Assembly: GCA_944390525.1 (NCBI GenBank)
Contig: CALXQH010000006.1
Location: 1-38,731, forward strand
DNA from: an uncultured Clostridia bacterium
GTDB lineage: Bacteria > Bacillota > Clostridia > TANB77 > CAG-508
DNA: 38,731 nt
Direction of reading: 5' to 3'
Positions 1-7,607 of the stretch are shown piece by piece; the first letter of the stretch is position 1, and the number at the start of each line of letters is the position of its first letter. The translations under genes and the position numbers were made by a program. The notes under the pieces were generated by a model, which was not told where the DNA came from, made no database searches, and was given only the letters and a program-made list of their open reading frames with translations.

Positions 1-234
1 TGTTGTATCACTTTGTTCTCCATTTATTAAATTCTCTAATTGCTGATTTAATTCTTCCATTGCTGTTATATCATTTTGTACCGACTGATTTGTTTTTTCT
101 GCTGCTAATCTTGCTCTTGTTATTAACCCATTTTCTCCTACTAATGCTGTTATACTTACTGCTGCTAATATTAACAATACTACTATTGTTACTACCAATG
201 CTATTAATGTTATTCCTTTGTTTCTTTTTTTCAT
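1..234 (-). CDS. Type IV pilin-like prepilin (3' end beyond left edge)
   Basis: The first 78 codons of a gene that runs off the left edge. The protein starts MKKRNKGITLIALVV and continues with a hydrophobic helix ending in LLILAAVSITALVGENG. This is the class III signal and methylation segment of type IV pilins and type II secretion pseudopilins: a short basic leader, cleavage after the glycine at residue 7 by a prepilin peptidase, then a membrane helix. The usual glutamate at mature position 5 is not present (the mature protein begins ITLIA), as in many clostridial short prepilins. After the helix comes a polar, glutamine-rich stretch. The ATG at 234 is preceded by GGAAG at good spacing. What the rest of the protein does cannot be seen. 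Identity as a prepilin-like protein is fairly sure; a role in a true pilus is inference. Confidence 0.8.
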   Translation of the reverse strand, partial: MKKRNKGITLIALVVTIVVLLILAAVSITALVGENGLITRARLAAEKTNQSVQNDITAMEELNQQLENLINGEQSDTT

Positions 235-278
235 TTTTCTTCTTCCTTTCTTTTATTAGAATTTTCACACAATAAAAA

Positions 279-310
279 CAGACTAAATTTATTTCTATAA
301 ATTTAATCTG
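279..310 (-). terminator. Terminator-like hairpin upstream of the pilin gene
   Basis: Thirteen-base arms at 279-291 and 298-310 pair with one G-T wobble around a six-base loop. On the minus strand the hairpin is followed by TTTTTATT. It sits only about 45 bases before the pilin start, so it would stop leader transcription before the gene unless it is relieved. Confidence 0.55.
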
Positions 311-530
311 CTTAATTTTTGTTCAATATTAATAAAGGCTTTTATGCCTTGTTGGTTGTTTATAAAATTACATGTGTGTATACTCTCGCAACGATTTTAG
401 CGTTTAACATCTTTTGTGTGCACTTCCTTTTTACTTTTTTACATTTTTATTTTATTATATTTTGTTTGCCTTTGCAACACTTTTTTATTATTTTTTATGA
501 GATTTCTCTTGTTTGTTATTTCTTTTTATA

Positions 531-557
531 AAAAGCGTCGCTAAAAACGACGCTTTT
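531..557 (-). terminator. Rho-independent terminator of the adhesin gene
   Basis: A perfect ten-base stem, AAAAGCGTCG (531-540) with CGACGCTTTT (548-557), and a seven-base loop. The minus strand continues TATAAAAAG. It lies 15 bases after the adhesin stop codon. Confidence 0.85.
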
Positions 558-571
558 ACTTTAATTTTGTA

Positions 572-3500
572 TTATATTACAAATTTCTTAATTAAAATAA
601 CTCCTGAAGCAAATATAGCTATAGATGCCATTGCAAGTGTAATATAAGTAGGTGCACTACCTGTTACTACTGATAGCATAACTGGTGCATCATCAATGTC
701 ATCTTCTCCTTTTACGTTATTTCCTGGAGTAGAGTCAATATCTGGTGAATCATAGTCATTGTCATCTTCATAAATTTCTGCCCAGTTTGTTTTTAGTCCC
801 ATATTATTTTGATTATTTATCCAAGTAAGTACAATTTCTACCGTTTCACTTTGACCTGGTTCAATTAATACATCTTTTAATTGATCTGTTAAAATTTTTC
901 CATCTTCTTCTCTCCACATAGGATTATCTTCTGCTACAAATTTTAGCCCTTCTGGAACATAATCAATTAATTCTTTTACATAACCCGCTATTTCTCCTTC
1001 ATTAGTAACTTTAATATTAAATCTAAATTTAACTGTTGTTTTACTAATTCTACTTCCACGGATTTCTACTTTTGCTGGAGGTTCTGGATTTTCATCTCCT
1101 GTATGTCCAGTTTCTGTTACTGTAGTTTTTCCATCATATGTTACTATAGAAGCTGTTACCCATTTTTTTAGGCTTAAGTCAAAGTATTTTACTTTAATTT
1201 TTTCAATATCTATATCATCTTCATCTGGATCATTATTATCTGGTACGGAATCTACATCATCTATAGGGTCTCCATTTTTGTCTGCATCATCTGTAATTTC
1301 TGCTGTATTTATAATAATTCTGTCAGAAGTATTTGGTTCTGTCACTTTAAATGCTATTTTTAAGTCTTTATAATCTGGCATAGTCATTGTTTCAGGATCA
1401 AATGCATCTATTAAATTGTTTCCTTCTATACTTTCATTATCTTTTGATAGATATTGTGTTTTTATGTAACTTGCCTCTTTTACATCTGTTGTTTCAGTTC
1501 CATCTTCTTTATACATTTTCCATTTAAAGGCAGTATTGACTGGATGCTCTGGTAAGAATTCTAAACCTTCTGGTAAATCATCTTTTACTTCTGAAGCATA
1601 TCCTGCTACATTTCCTTCATTAAATATTCTTAATGTATAAATAACTGTATTTCCATTAGCCACATCTACAGGATCTTTTGGATGTATATACTCATATTCG
1701 TTGTCTTCAGTTTTATTAAATACAGGTGCTCTAGATGTTATTTCTGTTTCATTAACTCCTGTAATAAATTTTCTTAAACTTAAATCAAATATTTGTAATA
1801 CTAATTTTTCAAAATCATCATCATCTTCTTGGCCTGGAATGTATGTGTCTCCACGTTCTATTTCAGTATCTTTATATGTTGGTAATGATTCATCTGTTGG
1901 TAATACAACATTATCTTCTTTAGAATCTCTATCTGTTATATTATTACCTAAATTATCTGTAAATCCAGTAATTTCTGCTATATTTGTTATTTTTTCATAT
2001 AAGTCTATATTTTGCTTTACCTTACATTTAATTTGTACATCTATGTAATCAAGTGTAGTTCCATTAAATGCTTTTAATAGTACTTTATCTGTTTCATTTG
2101 TTCTTGAATTATATATATCATCTCTATTGGCTGAATTTTCTGTTTTTGGTGATGTTATATTTGTTGTTACTGTTCTTCCATCATTAGATACAGTCCAACC
2201 ATATTTTGCATTTAGTTCATCATTTACAATAAATTCTAATTGTGGTGGTAAGTAATCTGTAATTTCTGTTACATAACCATCTAGTTGACCTTCATTATAT
2301 ACGCGAATTGTATATGTTACTATATCTCCATTTGTTACATTTACAGGTGTTTTATCATGGTTGTATATAGCTGTTGTTTCTCCATTTACTAGTGGAGTAA
2401 CATCTACAACTGGTATTCTATTATAATTTTTAGTTCCTTTATCATTACTTACTGATGTAATAAATTTTCTTAAACTTAAGTCAAAGTATTTCTTTTCTTC
2501 TTTATTTATTATTAGAATTTCAAAGTCATCGTCATCTTCTTGGCTTGTTGTTCCATAATTATTTATTATTACATCATCTGGAACAGAATCACGATCTACT
2601 ACCGTTGTATTTCCATCTTTATCTTTATGTGCTGTAATTTCAGCTATATTTTTTAAATCTAAGTCTGCTTCTCCTGCTTCTGCAACTACTTTACATTCTA
2701 TTTGTACATCTTTGTAATTTAAGTTTTCTCCATCAAATGCAGTAATTAGTTCATTTGATAGATAATTAGTTACTATTGTTTTTTTATCTCCAGATGGGTT
2801 TGACCATCCATAGGTTTGGTTTATTGTGCTTTCACTAGCTGGTATAAATTCTAGTCCTGATGGTAAATAATCAGTAATTTCTGTTGCTGTTCCATCAACT
2901 TCTCCTTCGTTGTATATTCTAATTGTATAAACTACTTTATCTCCTGTTTTTACTGTTAAAGCATTTTTAGGATGGGTATATGTAGCTGTGTGTTCTAGGT
3001 TTCCATTTCTATTAAATGTTCCGTTAATTAATGTATCTAAATTTACATTTGGTACTCTTGTATTTGTTGGTGCAATTCCATTAATTGTTGTTATAAATTT
3101 TCTTAAACTCAAGTCAAATTCAGGAGTAGAATAATTATTTAGTATTTCATCTGTATAAGTTTTCTTTTCTCTTTTTAGAATTACAACTGGTTGATCATTT
3201 GCTGTAGGATTTTCTACCGACCAATATGTAGTAATAGTTTTATAATAGTTTCCATCAATTTGTAATTTTATGCTAGAAGTATCTGTATTTTCTGGAATAG
3301 AAATATAAAATTGCTGTCCTATTAAATCTTTTAATGTAGTTGTATCTTCAATAGGTTGTTTATTATTATCTAATATTATTACATCTGTTACTTTATTACC
3401 ATTTTTATCAGTAACATTTAAACTTAAACTATATTCTATATTTTTTAATTGTTCTAGTTGATATGGTCCTACTATTTTTCTATTATCTACTATTTCTATT

Positions 3501-4339
3501 GTTGCTTGTAATGTTTTTAAAAATTGTACTGGGTTAGTATTGTCTTCAGATGTTATTGGTTGATACTCAAAGTCTGGTTTTTTAGGTGTTTCTACTAAAT
3601 AATTAAATAAAGCTTGGCTAGCATTAGCTCTGTCTACTCCACCTTCAAAAGTACTTAATGCATCATAGTTTGCATCTGTTCCACTAATGCTATTTATATA
3701 AAATTCAAAATAAGATTCTACATGATATGGGTCTCCTTCTTCATTTGTATAATGCCAAACTGCTAATTGCTGTACAGCATCTATATCGTCTTCTGTTAAA
3801 CAACTAAAATCAAAGTTTGAATTAATATTTGGGTCTCCCTCTTCTAAGGCATATTCTTTAACTCTATTTAATAAATCATTTTTATATTCTTCTGCTTCTT
3901 GTTTTGCTTGTGTAGAAGCATTTATTTTTGCTGGTATGTAACAGTTATCTAAAATCCATAATAAAGCTTTATAATTATCTCCGTTTACATCTGGTAAAGC
4001 TGTTTTATAAGTTTCTGGTATGTTATCAGGATCTTTAAGGTCAAAATATCTTGTATATGTAGTAGCTACTGGTGCTCCTGCTGTTGCTATATCTGCAGAA
4101 CCAAATCCTGGTCCACCTTTTAAGCAATATATAGTATCATCAGCATTTCCTCCTACTTCATAAAGTTTCCATATATTTTTGTTTGTATTTCCTAGTTTAT
4201 ATCCATATCCCGAATTTCTTAACATTTTTAAGTTTAAAACTAAATTACCTTGATTTGCTTGAACTTTTCCAAATAAACTAGTAATTGTTACTACTAAGAA
4301 TAACATTAGTATAAATACTGTTCCTTTTCTTAATCTCAT
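572..4339 (-). CDS. Large thioester-domain surface adhesin with four isopeptide/DUF11-like repeats
   Basis: A 1255-residue exported protein. Residues 5-28 form a signal peptide. Residues about 40-250 look like a thioester (TQXA/TED) domain: Cys72 in IYCLKGGPG and Gln191 in QQLAVW occupy the places of the cysteine and glutamine that form the internal thioester in streptococcal adhesins. From about 408 there are four long repeats starting at about 408, 619, 851 and 1053, each opening with FDLSL(R/K)K. The first three contain NEG and D(Y/D)LP(S/P/E) motifs typical of fimbrial D2/DUF11 isopeptide-forming modules. Acidic linkers such as QEDDDDFE separate them. A C-terminal membrane helix (about 1231-1250) ends in KKFVI. 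I see no LPXTG motif, so anchoring may be by the helix alone or by an unusual sorting signal. Likely role: stalk-like attachment to host or matrix. It stands alone, with its own promoter and terminator. Confidence 0.85.
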   Translation of the reverse strand: MRLRKGTVFILMLFLVVTITSLFGKVQANQGNLVLNLKMLRNSGYGYKLGNTNKNIWKLYEVGGNADDTIYCLKGGPGFGSADIATAGAPVATTYTRYFDLKDPDNIPETYKTALPDVNGDNYKALLWILDNCYIPAKINASTQAKQEAEEYKNDLLNRVKEYALEEGDPNINSNFDFSCLTEDDIDAVQQLAVWHYTNEEGDPYHVESYFEFYINSISGTDANYDALSTFEGGVDRANASQALFNYLVETPKKPDFEYQPITSEDNTNPVQFLKTLQATIEIVDNRKIVGPYQLEQLKNIEYSLSLNVTDKNGNKVTDVIILDNNKQPIEDTTTLKDLIGQQFYISIPENTDTSSIKLQIDGNYYKTITTYWSVENPTANDQPVVILKREKKTYTDEILNNYSTPEFDLSLRKFITTINGIAPTNTRVPNVNLDTLINGTFNRNGNLEHTATYTHPKNALTVKTGDKVVYTIRIYNEGEVDGTATEITDYLPSGLEFIPASESTINQTYGWSNPSGDKKTIVTNYLSNELITAFDGENLNYKDVQIECKVVAEAGEADLDLKNIAEITAHKDKDGNTTVVDRDSVPDDVIINNYGTTSQEDDDDFEILIINKEEKKYFDLSLRKFITSVSNDKGTKNYNRIPVVDVTPLVNGETTAIYNHDKTPVNVTNGDIVTYTIRVYNEGQLDGYVTEITDYLPPQLEFIVNDELNAKYGWTVSNDGRTVTTNITSPKTENSANRDDIYNSRTNETDKVLLKAFNGTTLDYIDVQIKCKVKQNIDLYEKITNIAEITGFTDNLGNNITDRDSKEDNVVLPTDESLPTYKDTEIERGDTYIPGQEDDDDFEKLVLQIFDLSLRKFITGVNETEITSRAPVFNKTEDNEYEYIHPKDPVDVANGNTVIYTLRIFNEGNVAGYASEVKDDLPEGLEFLPEHPVNTAFKWKMYKEDGTETTDVKEASYIKTQYLSKDNESIEGNNLIDAFDPETMTMPDYKDLKIAFKVTEPNTSDRIIINTAEITDDADKNGDPIDDVDSVPDNNDPDEDDIDIEKIKVKYFDLSLKKWVTASIVTYDGKTTVTETGHTGDENPEPPAKVEIRGSRISKTTVKFRFNIKVTNEGEIAGYVKELIDYVPEGLKFVAEDNPMWREEDGKILTDQLKDVLIEPGQSETVEIVLTWINNQNNMGLKTNWAEIYEDDNDYDSPDIDSTPGNNVKGEDDIDDAPVMLSVVTGSAPTYITLAMASIAIFASGVILIKKFVI

Positions 4340-4374
4340 AATATTTCCCTTCCTTTTTTCTTTACCTTATTTAT

Positions 4375-4403
4375 ATTTTACTTTTGTTTTAAAACTATGT
4401 CAA
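4375..4403 (-). promoter_or_regulatory. Sigma-A promoter of the adhesin gene
   Basis: TTGACA (4398-4403), a 17-base spacer and TAAAAT (4375-4380) on the minus strand, about 35 bases upstream of the adhesin ATG. Confidence 0.8.
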
Positions 4404-4490
4404 TAGTAGTATTTTCCTACTTTCTTATGTTTTTTAAAATAGTTTTTTTTACTTTTACGGATATAGTCTTTTTATAAGTTTAGCTTACAT

Positions 4491-4507
4491 ATTACAATTA
4501 TATTACA
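4491..4507 (-). promoter_or_regulatory. TGTAAT-N5-TGTAAT direct repeat upstream of the adhesin
   Basis: On the minus strand two TGTAAT hexamers start exactly 11 bases apart (plus-strand ATTACA at 4491-4496 and 4502-4507), with an inverted TGTAAT on the plus strand at 4512-4517. The arrangement matches the tandem half-sites of WalR/PhoP-type response regulators. It lies about 90 bases upstream of the -35 element. The rest of 4404-4600 is AT-rich and shows nothing else I can name. Confidence 0.5.
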
Positions 4508-4600
4508 TTTTTGTAATATTTTCAAGATTTTAAGCAAATTTGCTTGCTATTTTTGTGATATCCCTAGGGTTTGAATCTTTCGTTTTCATAATGTTTAAAA

Positions 4601-4632
4601 AAATAAACAATAGATTTATAGTTTATCTATTG
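4601..4632 (-). terminator. Terminator of the tRNA pair
   Basis: Arms CAATAGAT (4608-4615) and ATCTATTG (4625-4632) form a hairpin, followed on the minus strand by TTTATTTTTTT. It lies 15 bases after the 3' end of tRNA-Cys. Confidence 0.8.
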
Positions 4633-4646
4633 CTTAAATTATATTT

Positions 4647-4720
4647 TGGAGGCGCCACCCGGATTTGAACCGGGGATCAGAGTTTTGCAGACTCGTGCCT
4701 TACCACTTGGCTATAGCGCC
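4647..4720 (-). tRNA. tRNA-Cys (anticodon GCA)
   Basis: Seven-pair acceptor stem GGCGCTA/TGGCGCC, anticodon loop CTGCAAA with anticodon GCA, T arm CCCGG-TTCAAAT-CCGGG, and an encoded CCA end. Seventy-four bases. It is co-transcribed behind tRNA-Gly. The anticodon loop has the normal seven bases. Confidence 0.97.
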
Positions 4721-4742
4721 AAATATTATGTTTTTAAAAAAA

Positions 4743-4818
4743 TGGAGCGGGAAACGGGGCTCAAACCCGCGACCTCTGCCTTGGCAAGGCAGCGCTCTAT
4801 CAACTGAGCTATTCCCGC
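4743..4818 (-). tRNA. tRNA-Gly (anticodon GCC)
   Basis: Acceptor stem GCGGGAA/TTCCCGC, D arm GCTC/GAGC, anticodon stem CTGCC/GGCAG with the seven-base loop TTGCCAA, and an encoded CCA end. Seventy-six bases. This tRNA reads GGC and GGU. I checked the loop because a four-base CGGN codon could need an enlarged one; this loop is normal, so this gene is not an obvious frameshift-suppressor tRNA. Confidence 0.97.
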
Positions 4819-4846
4819 ATAAGCCTTTAAACTTTAAAGCATATTT

Positions 4847-4875
4847 ATAATAGCAAATTTTTTTATAAAAGTCAA
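4847..4875 (-). promoter_or_regulatory. Strong promoter of the tRNA operon, overlapping the upstream stop codon
   Basis: TTGACT (4870-4875), a 17-base spacer and TATTAT (4847-4852). The -35 box contains the TGA stop codon (4872-4874) of the carboxypeptidase gene upstream. Confidence 0.85.
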
Positions 4876-6125
4876 GGCAGTAATGATAAAAATTCTATAA
4901 AATAATCTATCACCTGCTTTTTTTCTATTTTTTGTGTATTTATAATATTTAATGTTGCTATTGTTTCATTGTCTATTTGTATTTTGGCACTTCCTATTAT
5001 TTGATTTTCTTCTACTGGTGCTTCTAAATAATATAATGAATTTATTTCTATTTTTAAACTGTCAATTTTATTATTTTCTACTGCCATTTTAGTATATTTT
5101 AATTTTTCTATTTCTAATTGTATAGTACTAGATTTGCCTTTATTAATATTTATTCTTTTTTGATTTAATTGTTTCCATTTTTCAAATTGTTCATCTATTT
5201 TTTCCTGTATATTAATTACTTTATAATTTTTATATGCATATTCAATAAGTTTTATGCTATCTGATGTTCTTATTTTTTTTGTATCTGCTCCTAATACTAT
5301 TGTAATAATATCTAAATCTTCTCTTTTGCAAGATGTTACCAAACATCTTCCAGCTCCATTTGTAAAACCTGTTTTTATACCGTAAACGCCATTTAAATTT
5401 CCTAGTAATTCATTAGTATTTGATATTAATTTTGATTTTCCATTTATTGTTATATTATAGTTTTTACATCCTACTATTTCTTTAAATTTTTGTATATTTA
5501 AAGCATAATCCGCCATACAAGCAAGTTCATATGCTGTTGTATAATGCTGACTTTGGTCTAATCCGTGTGGTGTTACAAAATGACTGTTTATTAGCCCCAT
5601 TTCTGCTGCTTTTTTGTTCATAAGTTCTGCAAAACCTTCTACACTTCCACCTATGTGGTTAGCTAATGCTACAGCTGCATCATTTCCTGATCTTAGCATT
5701 AATCCATATAATAAATCATGTACTGTAATTTTATTATTTGTTTTTAATCCTAATCTTGATCCTCCTGTTCCTGCTGCTTTTTTATCTATTGTTACCACAT
5801 CATTTAATTTTGCATTTTCTAAAACTATTATTGCTGTCATTATTTTTGTAGTACTAGCCATAGGTACTTGTTTTTGCGCATTTTTTTCATATATTATGCT
5901 TTTGGAATTTCTATCAAATATTAATCCTATCCTTGAATCTAATTTTGGTTCTTCTGTAGTAGTTGCAACTGTCTGGATTGCTTCTTCTTTTATTTCATTT
6001 ACATCTATGATTTCATCATCATATATATATGCATGTGAATTGTTTGTTATTAATATAATTAAGATTGTTATTATACTTATTTTAAAAAAAATTAAATAAA
6101 GTAGTTTACTTATTCTATTTTTCAT
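4872..6125 (-). CDS. D-alanyl-D-alanine carboxypeptidase (PBP5/DacF family)
   Basis: A 417-residue penicillin-binding protein that removes the terminal D-alanine from peptidoglycan pentapeptides outside the membrane. Residues about 12-32 form the signal/anchor segment. The three active-site motifs are present and correctly spaced: SxxK as S91-T-T-K94, SxN as S146-G-N148, and KTG as K251-T-G253. The C-terminal part (about 300-400) fits the beta-rich PBP5 C-terminal domain and ends in a short hydrophobic, possibly membrane-associating segment. The ATG at 6125 has AAAGGTGA upstream, but that ribosome binding site lies inside the 3' arm of the hairpin at 6128-6167. Whether this is the vegetative or the spore-type (dacF) enzyme cannot be decided from sequence. 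Confidence 0.93.
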   Translation of the reverse strand: MKNRISKLLYLIFFKISIITILIILITNNSHAYIYDDEIIDVNEIKEEAIQTVATTTEEPKLDSRIGLIFDRNSKSIIYEKNAQKQVPMASTTKIMTAIIVLENAKLNDVVTIDKKAAGTGGSRLGLKTNNKITVHDLLYGLMLRSGNDAAVALANHIGGSVEGFAELMNKKAAEMGLINSHFVTPHGLDQSQHYTTAYELACMADYALNIQKFKEIVGCKNYNITINGKSKLISNTNELLGNLNGVYGIKTGFTNGAGRCLVTSCKREDLDIITIVLGADTKKIRTSDSIKLIEYAYKNYKVINIQEKIDEQFEKWKQLNQKRININKGKSSTIQLEIEKLKYTKMAVENNKIDSLKIEINSLYYLEAPVEENQIIGSAKIQIDNETIATLNIINTQKIEKKQVIDYFIEFLSLLP

Positions 6126-6127
6126 AT

Positions 6128-6167
6128 AAAAATCACCTTTTACATTATATTTGTAAAGGTGATTTTT
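6128..6167 (-). terminator. Terminator hairpin that also contains the next gene's ribosome binding site
   Basis: Arms at 6128-6143 and 6153-6167 pair almost perfectly (one bulged base) around a nine-base loop, 14 bases after the stop of the upstream gene. The 3' arm on the minus strand reads GTAAAAGGTGATTTTT and runs straight into the carboxypeptidase ATG two bases later, so the Shine-Dalgarno sequence is inside the stem and the T-tract is part of it. Confidence 0.75.
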
Positions 6168-6180
6168 ATGAATATTTTAT

Positions 6181-7501
6181 TTATAATGTTTGTTCTCTTG
6201 ATCCTATGTATTCTTCTTCTATTTCTTCGTGTACTTTTTCAATAATTTCATCAGGTGTTTTTCCACTACAATGTTCATATTTATTTAAAAATTCCTCTGG
6301 ACTCACTTTGGCTTTAGTAGCTTCTTTTCTTATAGTAGTTTGTGTTCCGTTTTCTAATACTATTATATCATCTACTGTTAAATTGTCATTATATGCTACA
6401 TCATCTATATTATTAATTTCTGTTTTTCCATCTCTTACAAGCTCTGGGTTAGCTCTTTTTTGTTCATCAGATAAACTAGTATTTTTAGATTTATCCATAA
6501 ATTCCCTTACTTCTCTTGTAGTAGGTCTAATACTTTGTGTTTCTATTGGTGCTGAAAAATATCTATTTGATTTATCTTCACTTAAGTCTGCTCTTACATA
6601 GTCAACTTCTAATATTCCATATTGTCCAATTTTTAAAGATAAAAATTCTTCTTGTCCATTTGTAGTTCCTCTATTTATTCTAACCATTCCAGCAACTTGT
6701 TCTTTTTCTACAACGCTTCCATCTATGCTATTTATAGATGTAACTGTTTTACCTGTAGTACCACCTTCTATGTTTTGTAAATCTTCTATTAATTCTATAT
6801 TTCCTTCTTGTGTAATACCTACAAATGAAAAACTTCCATTTCCGCCTTTTACTTTTTCTGAATACACCACTCCTATTTTAACAAATCCTTTTTGTTTTAC
6901 TTCTGGTAACATCTCTGCTAAAGTTTCGGTTTGTGTTACTTTAACATTTGGATCTATTTCTTGTTTGTTAGTCACTTTTTCAAATACTTTTTGCTGTGTT
7001 TTTATTTCAGAATAGCTTTTTATTTCTTCGTCTTCTTTTAGTTCTTCTATAGCTTCAAGTGTAGTTTCGCTTTTATCTTTTTCTTTTTCACTTTGTAGTT
7101 GTTCAGAATCTAAAGTTAAATCCTGTTCTTTTAATTCATCTGGTAATTCAAATTCTGCATCTTCTAATTTTAGAGTTTCAAAATATTTTTCATCTATTTC
7201 TTTTAAAGATTCTAGATACTCTGTAGTAAAATGAATTTTTGCGTTTGTATCAACTGTTGCTATTAGTTCTCCATATTCATTATATATCTCATAAATTTCT
7301 TTTTGTTCTTTTCCTTCTCCTACTTCTAATTTAGCTATAAACAAATTTCTATCCATTAATCCAACTGAATTAAAATTAAATTCACTAAAATATGTAATAT
7401 TTGAAATTTTTGTATTTTGGTTTATATCTTCTCTTTCTCCGAATTTGAGAATATATATCTACCATAGTTTTTATTGTATCGTTTTCTTCATTATTTTCCA
7501 T
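6181..7501 (-). CDS. Unrecognised cytoplasmic protein, one CGGN frame change
   Basis: I do not recognise the family. The start is the ATG at 7499-7501, preceded by AGAGGTGAT. That frame stops after 38 codons at 7385, but the remaining 391 residues follow in the +1 frame. The frames join at the in-frame CGG at 7439-7441: CAA ATT (C)GGA GAA gives SQIGERED and an uninterrupted protein of 439 residues. There is no signal peptide or membrane helix. An N-terminal part is followed by an acidic, Glu/Lys-rich, probably helical region (about residues 85-160), then a more folded part (about 200-330) with repeated short hydrophobic segments. Gly21 would be the quadruplet-encoded residue. The gene ends in the hairpin at 6128-6167. 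Function unknown. Confidence 0.65.
7439..7441 (-). other. CGGN site 1 (+1 frame change, Gly21 of the unknown protein)
   Basis: In-frame CGG followed by A. Zero frame: CAA ATT CGG AGA, running to a stop at 7385. Skipping C and reading GGA (Gly) continues into the long ORF. Confidence 0.8.
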
Positions 7502-7564
7502 AAGTAATCACCTCTTTTTTTATTATATCATAAATATAGTAAATAAACTATACTTATAAATTTA

Positions 7565-7604
7565 AAAAAGTTACTTTACTTTTAAAAAAGTAAAGCAACT
7601 TTTT
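7565..7604 (-). terminator. Terminator at the end of the T4SS operon
   Basis: Fifteen-base arms (7565-7579 and 7590-7604), perfect apart from one G-T pair, with a ten-base loop; the 3' arm ends in CTTTTT on the minus strand. It begins four bases after the stop of the last gene. Confidence 0.88.
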
Positions 7605-7607
7605 ATT

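Larger units (their letters stand above)
235..571 (-). other. Intergenic leader region between adhesin and pilin gene
   Basis: This 337-base stretch holds two terminator-like hairpins (531-557 and 279-310). Between them lie a minor hairpin at 336-350 and a possible 16-residue ORF at 360-410 (minus, starting MLNAKIVARV) with AGGAAG about 12 bases upstream of its ATG. A TATAAT at 454-459 could serve as a -10, but no convincing -35 stands 17 bases upstream. I compared the stretch with the c-di-GMP riboswitch consensus, because such switches control pili in some clostridia, and found no match. Confidence 0.3.

Noticed and set aside
311-530. c-di-GMP riboswitch upstream of the pilin gene
   Set aside because: GGCAAAC occurs, but the remaining conserved parts of the class I or II consensus are missing.
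1701-2048. Open frames on the plus strand inside the adhesin and other genes
   Set aside because: They are mirror images of minus-strand genes with strong family matches; none has a ribosome binding site or recognisable protein.
4743-4818. tRNA-Gly as a possible four-base decoder for CGGN
   Set aside because: The anticodon loop has the normal seven bases with GCC; it does not fit CGGA. A decoder, if one exists, must lie elsewhere.
4665-4850. Plus-strand ORF of 61 codons over the tRNAs
   Set aside because: It covers two complete tRNA genes on the other strand.
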